A DNA stretch of 64,000 nt from contig CM059622.1 of the NCBI GenBank assembly GCA_030435675.1, forward strand, positions 13,578,001-13,642,000. The letters run 5' to 3'. The notes under the pieces are model-generated. The model searched no databases and was not told where the DNA came from. It worked only from the letters and a program-made list of their open reading frames with translations. The position numbers and the translations under genes were made by a program. This stretch comes from Steinernema hermaphroditum (taxonomy: Eukaryota > Nematoda > Chromadorea > Rhabditida > Steinernematidae). This document shows positions 36,421 through 47,190 of this stretch, in pieces (positions within the stretch are counted from its first letter, which is position 1; each line of letters begins with the position of its first letter).

Positions 36421-36753
36421 GATTTGTCTTCTTTGAAATCACTTGAATGAGAATGTGTCACGTTTCCTTGTAGTCAATGATTACCACTGGATCCAGAAAA
36501 AGAAGTACTTTTACATTTTGTGCTGAGTATACGAGGCCTCTCTTCGTGTGTCCTACATTCAAGCACTCATTCAACGATTTAACGCTTGGTCCCTTCCTAC
36601 GCCTTTGGGTGCAAGTGCCAAGCCTATTGTTCATCTAGGATAGGCGATCACGGTTCAATTCTGGGACTGTTTCCAAACTCTGCGAAATGCGAGAAAAAAT
36701 GCGCGATCTATAATGTCTTAGTTCTTCTTCTGTTGATCTTTTCTGGCAACACT

Positions 36754-37812
36754 TCAGAATCGCACAAAGTTAACGTAATCCAGCCGACTTCCGAAACCGA
36801 GCATCTTGGACGCCTTCTTAAACGTCGCCATAATGGATCCCTCAGGTTCGCTCTTCATACAAGCGGCCACTTGGTTAACACTGCGCATCTGAGCGAAGAA
36901 GCACACTGGGAAATGTCTCTTCAAAGTCGAGTACAGCTGAAATGGACCATCATGGATGGAGAAAATTGTGGAGTTCTTACAAGGGTGTTATTCTTTACAA
37001 GAACATTGATGACGAGGATTCCTGTGTCCGTCAAAGCCTCCTTCATGCTCTCCATGGTCTCTTCACCATAGAAAGCTTTAGCTGGACACTTAAATACTTC
37101 TTCGCAAGCGTCCAGGGCGATAACGTCGAACTTCGTCCCCTCCCTCGCCGCCTTCACCACGAAGTCGGCGCCGTCGCCTATCACCGTCCTTCTTCTCTCA
37201 TCGTCCACAGCGCCGAACCACTTCTTCGCCAATTCCACCATCGTCGGATCCAACTCCACTACCGTAATCCTGAGTTGGGGCTGCTGACTGTGGAGAAACA
37301 TGTCCAGGCTACCGCCTCCCAGTCCAATATGCAGTACATGGCCAGGTCTGTCGATTTCGAGGGCTCCTGTCATGTACGGTGCGGCGATTATGGTGCAAAT
37401 ATAGTCGTATCTGATCGATCCGTGGTTGAACTTCAGGTTCCCATAGGAGTCCATCTGAGTGATCAATTATCTCTTATGCACATGTATCTTGCTCACACCT
37501 TCATAGATACAGCTGCGATGGCGCTGTTCGACTTCGTTTTCGAGCCTGCCTTCCGCTGCATGACTCTCGCAACGTTCGAATTGCTAAAACTCACTAGAAT
37601 TATCTTGAATCTTGCACGACCTACTTCTGCACTATCTGTTTTATGACATAGCATTCGTCCGATATTTGGGAGCACATAAAATCGAGTTCCTCGGCACTCT
37701 CTTGGACCTTCGTCGGGCGATGCAAGTGGGTTTTTGAGGAGGCCTCCAGTCTTGCAAAACCGGGATGAACCGAAACTACAGCCACTGAGAAAATCGCCAG
37801 AATCCACCACAT
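36754..37812 (-). CDS. Secreted METTL13/spermidine-synthase-like protein, copy A, 303 aa
   Basis: Four exons on the minus strand: 37812-37625, 37565-37499, 37454-36981, 36936-36754. Phases agree and introns are 43-59 nt. The first exon encodes the signal peptide MWWILAIFSVAVVSVHPGFA and a linker with two cysteines. The core has FNHGSI, the SAM-type motif I HIGLGGGSLDMFLH, acidic VVELDPTMVELAKKWFG, GDGADFV and a DVIALDA motif. This pattern matches the spermidine-synthase-fold C-terminal domain of METTL13. The conserved tail (LYSTLKRHFPVCF..., YVNFVRF) is on exon 4. A SAM-fold protein with a signal peptide is unusual, so the substrate is open. Its paralogue at 54594-55997 has the same four-exon layout with exons 1 and 4 identical in length. 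Confidence 0.85.
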
Positions 37813-38261
37813 AACTGATGACGTGACTTTATTCTGTGAAGATTTGGTGTTGCTGGCGGAGGTCGGCGACTGGATGCGTTTTTTATATTCTTCAACTATA
37901 TAGAAAAACCTCTGCTGCATAATGTATTTGCGTTGTTTGCAAATGGGGATGATGTGACTGATTTTGGAGGAAAACACAGAAATTTCGCTGGACATAAGCG
38001 TGCTGAATTCAAAAGGGAGTGATCAATAGAACCAAAAGAGGAACGAAAAAAATAGAAGGTTAAGTCACCGGTACTTTTAAGTTAACCTGAATGTTAGGCT
38101 CCTTCCAAAAAAATGAATACAGAGCTCGCCTGCGTATTGCCCCTCATTTTTGCAGGCATGTTCCTTTATTCCTAGTAAGGTGCTGCATGAAAGATGGACA
38201 TTACGAAAGCTACTATGCTCCAGAGTGGCACATGACAACGATGGTGTAGTTAAGCGAACAG

Positions 38262-38335
38262 AACTGAGTAGTATGGGAGGATATCCCCCCTTTTTTTGTA
38301 GGGGCCTTTCCCCCCCCCCCTTTTTTTTTAGTCTG
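38262..38335 (+). repeat. TAGTATGGG/poly-C repeat, copy 1
   Basis: GAACTGAGTAGTATGGGAGG, then CCCCTTTTTTTGTAGGGGCC, then C- and T-runs and AGTCTGA. The reverse complement of the same sequence lies at 48784-48850. Confidence 0.7.
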
Positions 38336-38739
38336 AGAAGAAACATTGTTAAATGAGCATATATTTAGGGAGAGACAGATAACAACCAACGATAATGACC
38401 GGCGATGACTGTTTACACGCGTCATAAAACATGCATTTTTCAGATCGTGAAATCAGTTGTGATAAATGATGAATACTACGAAGGTGTCTGTTATGATGAA
38501 TACTACCAATAAACTATTTGAAAAACAATACAAACGTTTTTTAAATTTCTTTGCAATACCACACGCGACGGCGCAACATCCAGCGAGCTTGCGCACAGAC
38601 ACTGTTTACATAAGAGCAGATCAAAGCCAAGGTTGCTATTCACACTTCCCGCGTTTGTTTGCCTACCGTAACGCAAAAGTTACAAAACACCTACCAGATG
38701 TCCAAAAGAGGAGGGTGCATAAAAGGATATTCTGAACCA

Positions 38740-38980
38740 CTTCCTCACTTCAACTCCGTCGTCTACTTTGGCTCCAACTCAGTCACCTTCATCAGTTCCA
38801 AATCCGTCGTCTGCTTTGATTCTACCTCCTCATCATCTGCTATCGATTCTATCCTATCACTTTCATCGGTTTTAGCTCTATTGTCTGTTTAGACTCCAAC
38901 CCAGTCACCTTCATCGGATCCGACACCATAACCTTCATTGGCTCCGACTCAATCACCTTCATCGGTTCCGAATATATCAT
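38740..38980 (+). repeat. Degenerate tandem repeat (about 30 bp)
   Basis: Imperfect units around (T)CCAACTCAGTCACCTTCATCGG recur at about 38771, 38895 and 38948, with TCCAAATCCGTCGTCTGCTTTG-type variants. The tract may be an eroded minisatellite. Confidence 0.45.
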
Positions 38981-39280
38981 TTGTCTGTGTCTATAACTAT
39001 CGTAAGTACCCACAGAATCTCACGTTACATCCCAGTTATTTATTTACAGATAACTGCACGGAACGGATTTCACCATCGTGTTCGCCATCAAAAACTGGGT
39101 AGGGGTTGTGGAACTCTCAGAAAGATTTGAGAAAATTTTTTCACACTGACACTGTCCTTTTAACATCATCATAGCGATATATCGTCTAAAGCCGAGAATG
39201 AAATCAAGTAACGATTTTTAACATATACCTAATTCTCCCTGAAACAGACATTAATGTACACAAAACAACAAAATTTCTAG

Positions 39281-40267
39281 GCCTTTTCGTTGGACTGGTA
39301 GCTTGCTGTGACACCATCTGCATTCTCTCCGAATTCCAAAATGCAACGCGAAATGTACTGTATGTTCAAAGCTACCGAAAAGAGTGCTTCTGGGCCATCA
39401 GTTCATACCTCTTCATGTGCAAGATGCAGATAACTCTCATGTGTGCCTTGGCCTTTGATCGGTTTTTGGCTTTCGTCTTACCCTTCAGGTTTGATTAACG
39501 CTTTTCTGTATTTAAAAAAGCGCAATTTGAACCTATAGGTACCTGAAATTTCGGGACTCTCGCTATCTCGTGGCCTGCTGCATACTGGGAATTAGTTTTG
39601 GCATCTTTTGCATCACCTTCGCCGCTCTAAACATGGAAGACGGACCGATTGTGGCATGCAATCCACCACTGACCTATCCTCTAATGGTTATGCCTATATG
39701 GAATGACTGGAGTGTTACATTCGATACACTGACATTGCTTCTGTCAATAGCTGCTTTGATTGCTATGGCCATAAGAAGTACGTTTGTCCTTTTGCATGTC
39801 AGTTCTCCATACACAACATTTAGCATACCAACTGAAACGATCGTCAAAACGGAGCAACGAAAACGAGATGCTGAAAAAGCAGAAGAGCCTGAGCAAATCA
39901 TGCAGTGTCATGATAGTGATCTTTCTCCTTACAACGTACTTCGGACATTTTGGCATGAACATAATAAGGGCCTTAGGTGCTAGCCAAGATGTCGAAGATA
40001 CTGTATTGACCATGGCTGTAAGTATAGCGCTGTCATAGGATAATCCTACTTCGTCTGTAGGTGCTAGCGGCTATGGTCGCCTACTCCCAAGCCTTCTACG
40101 TGTACTTCTGGTCGAGCCGACGTTATAGGGACGCTTTCAAAGAACAGCTGAACTTTATTCTTCCCAGCAACATGAAAATCAGCCTATCCGAAAGCAGAGT
40201 GACTGTAGTTACTAGTATAAGTGGTAGTGTGTCTGATCAAAATGTATCTAATGCTCCACGTTTGTAG
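39281..40267 (+). CDS. SRSX-like chemoreceptor GPCR, 5' end not found (about 281 aa seen)
   Basis: Four in-phase exons: 39281-39488, 39539-39777, 39824-40017, 40061-40267. Six membrane segments are visible: GLFVGLVACCDTICIL (TM2), FWAISSYLFMCKMQITL (TM3), YLVACCILGISFGIFC (TM4), FDTLTLLLSIAALIAM (TM5), SVMIVIFLLTTYFGHFGMN (TM6) and VLAAMVAYSQAFYVYFW (TM7). FDRFLAFVLPFRY replaces the DRY box, as in nematode SRSX receptors. The first visible exon starts with two bases of a split codon, so an upstream exon with TM1 and the start codon (about 40 residues) is missing. Either that exon lies in the repeat-rich 38.4-39.2 kb stretch or the gene is truncated. Confidence 0.75.
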
Positions 40268-40757
40268 TGAATGAGTAACGATGTATGGATTAGTAACATC
40301 GTAACAGGGCAAAATTATGAAAAATAGTTACACACAAGTTTACACAAAACTAGTATTCTTGCATTCATGTTCGAAATCGTGGAAATCGTTCCAAACGTAG
40401 TTCCACGAGAGAGCCGTCGTTGAGCCAGACATGAGCCACCAGAGAGCCAGAAATGCATATCATATTAAACTCTGTTTAATGATTGTACCTATAGTGGACC
40501 TATAGCATGCTCACATGAGACCGCATCTGGCATCTGCCTTCTAAGAATAAGATTGCCGAAAAGACAATTTCTCGACGATGTTTTCTTATGTTTTGAAATG
40601 GTTCGCTCGGCAATCACAGTGTCACAGTGGCAATCATCCATCACCTCGTTTGTGTCTGGCACTCAGTCCCCGGCAACTTCCTGTGTGGTTTTTATAAAGC
40701 ACAACTGTTCGCAAAGCTTTTTAATTCGACCACAGCGCTGTTTCCCCTCAGTTCACC
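40268..40757. other. Intergenic; promoter of the neprilysin-like gene
   Basis: TTTTTATAAAGC (about 40689-40700) is a TATA-like box about 60 bp before the ATG at 40758. Nothing else is recognised. Confidence 0.45.
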
Positions 40758-43138
40758 ATGCGTCTACTTGTGGGACTACTGCTTCTGATTCCACTGTGTC
40801 CGTCCTTCGACCCCCTCCAACTCTCGGTCCTCAATCAGAACCTATCGAGCTCGGTGCATCCTTGTGATGACTTTCACGAGTTCGTGTGCAACACTCAGGA
40901 ATACAACGGACGAAGCCCGGCCTTCGTCACTTCGCTGCAGCCATTCATCGTTTGTGTGGAAGAAGCTTTTCTAAATGACAATGATCCGATTGTTGAGTTC
41001 ATTCTGCCAGTAGGCGCCATCAGAATCGCTCCAAAAGAAGCGTTAAATTTCAGATAGTCCTCGAAGAAAAAAAGAAAGAAGCCCTGAGAAAAATCGGAGA
41101 GAAACGTACATTGGAGGCACTGAAGAAGTTGAAAAATGATCCGGTAATCTATTTCGAAGTAGAACCGCTCAATTTCATTGCGGTCATTTTTATCGACTTT
41201 AATGGTAATTCACCATTACGTCTCATTTTTGGCAGGTGTATTGACAACAAATTTAGTGACAACAACCGACTACGCTTCAGCTCATCCTCTGATCCAGGGC
41301 TTCGTTGATGGCTTTTTCGCAAGCGCAGCTGAATCACCGAAAAACGATTCTGACTGTAATACGCACTACATCACAGATAAAGGTTTCGTAGTTGAATCTT
41401 GCTATAATGTAACTTTTTCAGCCAGATGGATTTACGCACATCATCACACCATTTAACAGAAGCGAATTGGAGTTCGTCACGCTTTACCTGGATCAGAATC
41501 GGACTGTAGAATCTTATTTCAATGTAACTTCGGTAATCGGATCTGCAGAAATGTTGGCTTCGAAGTTTGTGTCTATCATAGGATCTGTCTATCGAGCAAC
41601 AAAGAGAAATTGGCCGTCAACTGGGACTCAAAACTCCAGCCTTAGACTGGAGTCAAACGGTTCCGTACGTCTACTATGAAGGCAAAAATTTAACTGTCAA
41701 CCCAAAAACCGACTTCACACGTGAGTTATTCAAATATTTCAACCATCTTTCAGCAATAGGTTAACTGCTATTTCTACAATTTAGGATTTATAACAACCTT
41801 CGAGGCCAGCCATCCCCTTGTCCAAGGTGCCGTCAATGCATTCTTTGAATTCCGCAAGGAGCTGAACATAACGAAGGAAGATATCGTCGATTTTACAAAT
41901 ATTTTTGACACAAAATGGGCAGAAAAAGTGGAGAATGATGTGTTGTTGGATCTGAAGGTAACAGTTTTACGCGTTTTTTTTTTATAATACTCTCTGATTA
42001 TGCCTAGGCCAAGAAGCCCTTCAAGCTATCTCTCCTTGATACAGTGGCTAACTTTGATGATGCTATACATACAGTTCTGCAACCGCTTACCAAATATGTG
42101 CAACTCCTGACGGCGAAGTACATTGTGGAGAATAATTTGAATCCAAAAAAGACCAAGGACAAACTTAGTGAGGTGTTTGCCGCCATCAAAGATGTCATAA
42201 AATCAGCTGTTGAGGTACCAGTGACGTGTTAATTGTTCGCAAAATTCTCTATAGAAGGCTGACTGGGTTAACGAAGACAACAAAAAAGTCGTCCTTGATA
42301 GAATTGCTACCTACCAGCTGGCCCCTGGGATTCCAGAGAAGTTTTTGTTGAATCTGGAATTCCTCGATGCAGTGATTGAAAAAATACAAAAGGAGTTCCT
42401 GAAGAAAAAGGCCGAGTCACCTCTCCCTCAGGGCAATTCATGCTCGACGAACTCTTCGCTGAGCAGTAACTGTGACGCTTTGTGCTCCATCAATCACTAC
42501 ATGGAGCTTTTACAGCAAAGTTATGATTCTAATATGGAGAGCTTGAAGGACCTACTTCCCTTCATCGACTTTAACATCAATGACTTCACTACCGCCAATG
42601 CTGAGTTGCTTCATGATACACTGGTAAGTTACATTCTCATCCTCAATTTTATGATGTCGACTCTGTCTTTTGCTATAGCAACTTCGTTCAGATCGTCAAG
42701 CCTCTTTCGATAACCAATATGGACCTTCCCGACCCTTTCCTCTATGGAAACTACGGCTCGTCCTTTGCATCTTCCCTCATGAGAAGTCTCGTTCCACTTA
42801 TAAGAGGACTCGAAGAGCCCAAAGAACGGTGTTTCGCTTCGTTCGATCTCGGTGGATGGAACGTTAGCACCACACTGGAATTAGCGAGGTCGATCAAGAT
42901 TGCGCTGAAAGCGCTATTGAGCCAAGGAAGAAAGACAAGAGGACAACGAGAGGATGCTGCAAGCGACTTGCAAGTGTTCTTTTATGGCTTACACGCGGAA
43001 GAGTGCTTTCCGGAACGGGTCGCTCGAAAGGAGGAGATTTACGCGATGATCCCGGAGTTTACGGAGGCGTTCAACTGCAAACCTGAACAGAAGATGTTCG
43101 GAACTGAGCCTGTGAAGGGCCTTTGTCTCGCGTTTTAA
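40758..43138 (+). CDS. Neprilysin (M13)-like secreted protein lacking the zinc motif, 663 aa
   Basis: Nine in-phase exons: 40758-41009, 41054-41204, 41236-41382, 41426-41532, 41582-41720, 41785-41957, 42008-42214, 42255-42623, 42692-43138. A signal peptide (MRLLVGLLLLIPLCPSF) precedes SSVHPCDDFHEFVCN, the M13 N-terminal signature. The last exon ends AFNCKPEQKMFG..., matching the family C-terminus. Where active neprilysins have GHEITH, this protein reads YGNYGSSFASSLMRSLVPL, so HExxH is absent. It is probably a catalytically dead M13 homologue, a class common in nematodes. Several NxT/S sites suggest glycosylation. The exon 4/5 donor could also be a few bases upstream (41523). AATAAA is at 43165-43170. 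Confidence 0.8.
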
Positions 43139-43499
43139 TGAAGTGTGTGTTGTGTGTAAGAAGAAATAAAGCAATGAGAACTGCTTTCAAACTTATTACA
43201 CAAAGCAGGGAGCGAAGATCAATCCAGCTCGAAATTTTGTGCTTTTTTCACTTTTCAATTCAGTGGCATGATTCACAGCCAATGTTCGGTTCCATAAAAC
43301 TACCCCCAAAGCCTGCAACACCTGCATTCATTTAAATTCAGAACACATTTTAGCGTTCGAAATCCCATTTTAAGCTTCCCTTCCTTTTCATCTCACCTCA
43401 TGCCAAAATTGCCTTTATGTAAATGTTAGATCCTTGCCGAGCACATATATATGGAGCTCCACTGGTGCATTTTCAGAAGCTCTCTCGGTACTGTGAGCA

Positions 43500-43779
43500 A
43501 TGAAGGTCCTCATCATCTGTTTTCTTGTAAGGATTCCCTTCCTTTAAATGGCCCTTATACTTCCTTTAGGCTCTTCTCGTCGTGTCCGCTAATGGAGTGC
43601 TGAAGTTCCCGCGACTTTTCGATGCTCCACAATCGAAGAATGGATTCGCGGGAGCAGAGAAGGCCATCACTGAACAAATGCGAAGCTTCTGTAGCAAGGA
43701 GTTGCTCCATTTGGACCTCTGTGGGCTGAGAACCCGCACAGGCATGGGAATCGCAGCTTGGCGAAACAAAACGAACTAA
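43500..43779 (+). CDS. Small secreted protein, 78 aa, two exons
   Basis: Exons 43500-43526 and 43570-43779 are in phase. The first exon plus the start of the second encode the signal peptide (MKVLIICFLALLVVSANG). The mature part is basic with two cysteines (FCSKELLHLDLCG) and ends AAWRNKTN. An intron inside the signal peptide is typical of nematode secreted proteins. CATATATATGG (43444-43454) is a TATA box and AATAAA follows near 43812. Family unknown. Confidence 0.7.
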
Positions 43780-43848
43780 ATTTTCTAACGGGATTTGTCT
43801 TTCGCTGCGTTTAATAAATCTGAAGCTAGTGTAATTTGTCACAACTTC

Positions 43849-44327
43849 ACAACTTCACAACTTTATTTCGCGAATCAAAGGCATTATGCCTTGCGCGACA
43901 CCGAAAATAGAGGATGTCTGACAGACGACTTCATCCCTGGTGCGGCGTAGATGTCGAACCGGTCGTAGACGGCGCACTTCACGGGGCATCTGGGAATCGG
44001 CAAATCTTCAGCTACGGCAGCGGAATATCGTTTGCGGCACAGCGGACGCTTCCGAGCTTGCATCTGATGGTCCGTGGTCCGGAAGTTGCGTCTTCGCTGG
44101 TCCTCAGAGCGTCGGCGACCTTCGGGATGACATCTGGCGCAGCGGGCGTCGGATTCCTGGCGCCGGACATCTTGTTGTCAGCGGTGGTGGGACTACGGCT
44201 TCCGGATGTCCCAATTCCCTCTGGAAGCCGGAACAGTCACAACTGCCACGGGGTTTGCCATCTGGCCAACCAGACACTCAGAGAGCGACCGGAGGGACCG
44301 ACCGCTCGCCACCGCGACACGAGTGAG
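43849..44327 (-). mobile_element. Dispersed retroelement-like repeat, about 480 bp, fullest copy
   Basis: Read on the minus strand it begins TGTCGCGGTGGCGAGCGG and ends with GCGAAATAAAG followed by three copies of an 8-bp tail unit (GTTGTGAA). A polyadenylation signal with a short tandem 3' tail suggests a CR1/RTE-like non-LTR element or its derivative. It contains a 52-codon open frame starting MSGARNPTP. The 3' 140 bp recur at 49200-49358, the 5' 117 bp at 52695-52811, and a 28-bp piece near 30816. AAGGCATTATGCCTT near the 3' end is palindromic. Confidence 0.6.
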
Positions 44328-44331
44328 AGTC

Positions 44332-44545
44332 CTTTGAAAAATCACGTCCGTGTAAAAGCATGATGAACAAGTTCCGAATAGGTGTTTTATAAAAGTCATA
44401 AACATAAATGTCATAAATGTCATAAACATTTGTCATAAACACAATTTTCGCAAACGATGTTTACTCTCCACTCTTGCCAACCTTTTATAAAACACCTATT
44501 CGGAACTTGTTCATCATGCTTTTACACGGACGTGATTTTTCAAAG
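44332..44545. mobile_element. Hairpin element, inverted repeat arms of about 63 bp
   Basis: CTTTGAAAAATCACGTCCGT at 44332 is the start of an arm repeated in perfect inverse orientation, ending ...ACGGACGTGATTTTTCAAAG near 44545. The arms enclose an 85-bp loop of CATAAA(T/C)-type repeats. No clear target duplication. MITE-like. Confidence 0.7.
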
Positions 44546-44794
44546 CGCCCAGTGAGCATTCGCAGAAGAGCACGCCAGTTGATACAATGGTACAAAACAA
44601 TTCAAGTTAAACACGCATAGTAATACAATGTGCGCAATACGACAGCAAGCAGATAATGCAAAAACATTCCCACGCATATGGTAATTGAAAGAATTCAGAA
44701 GAACGCGCACGGAATCTGTGAAATGTCTGCTATGTCATCCGCTGATATTCTAAACATTCATGATTGTTTCTTTTTATTGATTTAGCTGATTGAT
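44546..44794. other. Intergenic, nothing recognised
   Basis: AT-rich sequence between the hairpin element and the mariner fragment; no coding signal. Confidence 0.4.
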
Positions 44795-45043
44795 TTAGCT
44801 CCGTGAGTGGGTGTCCAGTCGTGCATTAGAGTCCATCGCCTGTTTTCGAAGTGTTCTTGCACAGAGGCAAGTAAAAACGTCCCTCATAATCAGATTTTGA
44901 CAGATGGAGAATTTGATCTTAACTCCTTTCTGCACGAAACCCAGCGAGTTCTTAACCGTTTCATAAATTCCTGCCCAAACCACCACAGAAGCAGGAAATT
45001 GGCTTCTTTCCGCTGCCACAGTTTTCTGAGAGCCTTTTTTCAA
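44795..45043 (-). pseudogene. Mariner transposase fragment
   Basis: The minus-strand frame contains SQFPASVVVWAGI and FVQKGVKI, the segment between the first and second catalytic aspartates of mariner transposases. The rest of the enzyme is missing or unrecognisable. The related copy at 47191-48575 has the same block. Confidence 0.65.
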
Positions 45044-45677
45044 GAGCCCAAGTTTCTAGTTACCACATCCGAAGTCTCAGCGTGCATTTGTAGAGTGATG
45101 AACGTGCTAAAAGATGATCAAAAAAATTGGCCATCGATAATTTTGAAAACAGGTTCTACGGGCCGCGGAGTAAAACGGTGATTGAACTGTCGCCGACTGA
45201 ATGTTCAGTTGAGAAATGGATTACAGATGCAGATGTGCACTAGTGAGTGTAAGTTTTTATGGTCGCAAACGACTTAGAAATGAATGCTGCATACTACACA
45301 GTTAACAGATTCAGCATTCAAGTCACAAAAGTGAACCAAAATGTACTTGAGAAATTAAGACTTTTCCATGGAGCCGCAGTGGCCTGCCGACAGGTATTAC
45401 CAATCGATCGTCATCCAGTCTGCCCATTATCAAGCTGGTCGTGAGCTAACATGGACGGACATATATCGACATAAATCTTTATTTTGGTTTGCGTTACAGA
45501 AACCGGTTTCAATAAAGCACCGGAAAACCTTCTGATCCTTTTTGCAAAGCAATAAAGCACTTAATTTGGATCGGGATGGCCGCTTGTGCAGTGATGGTTC
45601 GGTGCCCCATTGCCGCGGGTCGACCGTATTCTACCTCCGTGCTACTTCAACGTCCGCATACCGATGGGATCGCTGAT
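45044..45677. other. Intergenic, nothing recognised
   Basis: No gene or clear repeat is seen. Confidence 0.4.
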
Positions 45678-46130
45678 CTATCTGGTCGGATGCCGTCCGC
45701 AGCCAGAAGCAGATCGACGTTCATGGTGTGATTTTGTTTTTTTTTGAGGCCACCATGGTTGGTACTTCTTCGGCTTCGATGGCGGCACTTGAAATTCACT
45801 CAGCGGGGGTGTGAGAGTTTGTCGCAAACGATTATACTCGACCAATGACGGTACGCTGACTCTGATGTTGTCCGGAATGTACTCAGCAAGGTGGAGCCCT
45901 TCGATATTGGTGACGCGACTCATCGCCACGTATGCAGCGCCCGTCGAGAAGATTCCTTCCATTACCACGATGGTTGTCTTCAAGGTGAGCCCTTGACACT
46001 TGTGGATTGTCGCAGCGAACGACAGCATCACAGGAAACTGCGATCTGCTGATCTTTTCGTCCAATCCTCGTTAACCAGTCCTTTGCACTGGTCTACTTTT
46101 CTTCTCAGCATTTCGCGGGCGCCTTCTGCA
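45678..46130 (-). pseudogene. Helitron/PIF1-type helicase, C-terminal fragment
   Basis: The minus-strand frame reads SRSQFPVMLSFAATIHKCQG and ends the helicase core with GAAYVAMSRV and EGLHLAEY, motifs V and VI of PIF1-like helicases as found in Helitrons. Just upstream, EMLRRKVDQCKGLVN in a different frame fits the preceding helicase segment, so at least one frameshift is present. The N-terminal helicase and Rep domains are absent. Confidence 0.7.
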
Positions 46131-46975
46131 TTCACTCAGTGGTTGTCTACGCGAGTTGTAGCCCTGAAATATTCGTGACACGGCTCATCACCTTACATAA
46201 ATTGCATCATGCGGCTATAAGCGGCAGTTTTTTCTTCGCCTTGAAGTTTTTGGAGATCTGTTAGCCAACGGCTTTCGTCCACCGTTGCACAGAAAGATGT
46301 CTAGAACAAACAAATATAATGTAATGATTTTTGCGAGCACAGAACTCACGTAAAATTGAAGGAGGTTCTCGAATCGAAATGACCACAGAACACTCGGAGA
46401 TTTCCAAGCAGCCGATGATCACATAATTTGACGCTTTAGATCGTCTATAAATAAAATAATGAGCTGTGCTATGCGATGCGACGAGTCAGCAATTGCAACG
46501 CGACGAGTTCGTAATAAAGAAACATACTGCATCGCAGTGAACTGGAAATGCGAACTAGGTTAAAATAATAACTAAATTGTTTCCTCTAACTGTGGTAAGT
46601 GTCCAAATCCTACTTTAGCATCTAGATAGTCGCACCTATGTAAATTATAATTTTTCCAATGACCGCCTTCGCCAGCGTCTAAAAACACCAAAAGCCAAAC
46701 ATATGGCATAATTTCAACCTCTTTAAGCCACTGTAAACCTCAGCAATTGGCTAACCATATAAGCTTTCACTGACAAGGAGAGGTCCCAAACTGTCCCACG
46801 ACGATTCCGCTGAAATTTGGCATGCAGGTAGAGGTGCTAAAGTGTAGCAAAACCTGATATGTTATGCGCACTGCCTCTATTTTACCAAGATTGACTACCA
46901 TGTCTTCATGGTCTTCTCTTGTTTTCATTGTATTTCATCGCCTGAACAGACGACCAGATACATAGCGGTCAGAAC
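46131..46975. other. Intergenic, possible further Helitron remnants
   Basis: A minus-strand stretch near 46190-46300 reads DESRWLTDLQKLQGEEKTAAYS after a possible acceptor. It could be more of the decayed helicase. Nothing else is recognisable. Confidence 0.35.
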
Positions 46976-47184
46976 TTACAGGGAGATCCATAAATACTGT
47001 CACGCGTAAGCCACTCATAAAACCACTCACAACTTTTCAGAGAACGCACAAACCGACCCGTTTTATGTACCATTTGAAAGCGCAAAAAATTCTAAACTAG
47101 ATACAATTACTCGCATTCAAAATGACTTCCTTCTGCGGCAATGCAAGCGTCCAAACGTTTCCGGAAATTCCTCAAAATCGCCGC
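46976..47184 (-). mobile_element. Inverted 3' end of a mariner element
   Basis: On the minus strand, codons 47184-47107 encode AAILRNFRKRLDACIAAEGS and a stop. This is homologous to the transposase C-terminus found on the plus strand at 48500-48575. The 3' UTR then runs to CAGGGAGATCCATAAATACT (46978-), a mariner-like terminal repeat next to TA. It is therefore the tail of a mariner in opposite orientation to the transposase body that follows. Confidence 0.7.
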
Positions 47185-47190
47185 AGCTGA

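Larger units (their letters stand above)
37813..39280. other. Intergenic with low-complexity repeats
   Basis: AATATAAAAAA near 37888 (minus strand) is a TATA candidate for the gene ending at 37812. 38108-38140 holds a minus-strand copy of the GTATTCATTTTT repeat. 38262-38335 holds a repeat with TAGTATGGG, TTTTTTTGTAGGGGCC and long C and T runs. 38740-38980 is a degenerate repeat of the type CCAACTCAGTCACCTTCATC. I could not find the first exon of the GPCR here. Confidence 0.5.

Noticed and set aside
36640..36680. GGTTCAATTCTGGGACT resembling a tRNA B box
   Set aside because: No A box or cloverleaf can be drawn around it.
43940..44326. 128-codon and 149-codon plus-strand ORFs
   Set aside because: They run antisense through the dispersed repeat whose poly(A) signal shows the minus strand is the sense strand.
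43849..44327. The 44-kb repeat as a Helitron
   Set aside because: It has a palindrome near one end and a Helitron helicase piece lies nearby, but the CTRR terminus is missing and the AATAAA plus 8-bp tail fits a non-LTR type better.
44320..44560. Target duplication around the 63-bp-arm hairpin
   Set aside because: AGTGAG occurs on both sides but not immediately at the arm ends; not accepted as a TSD.
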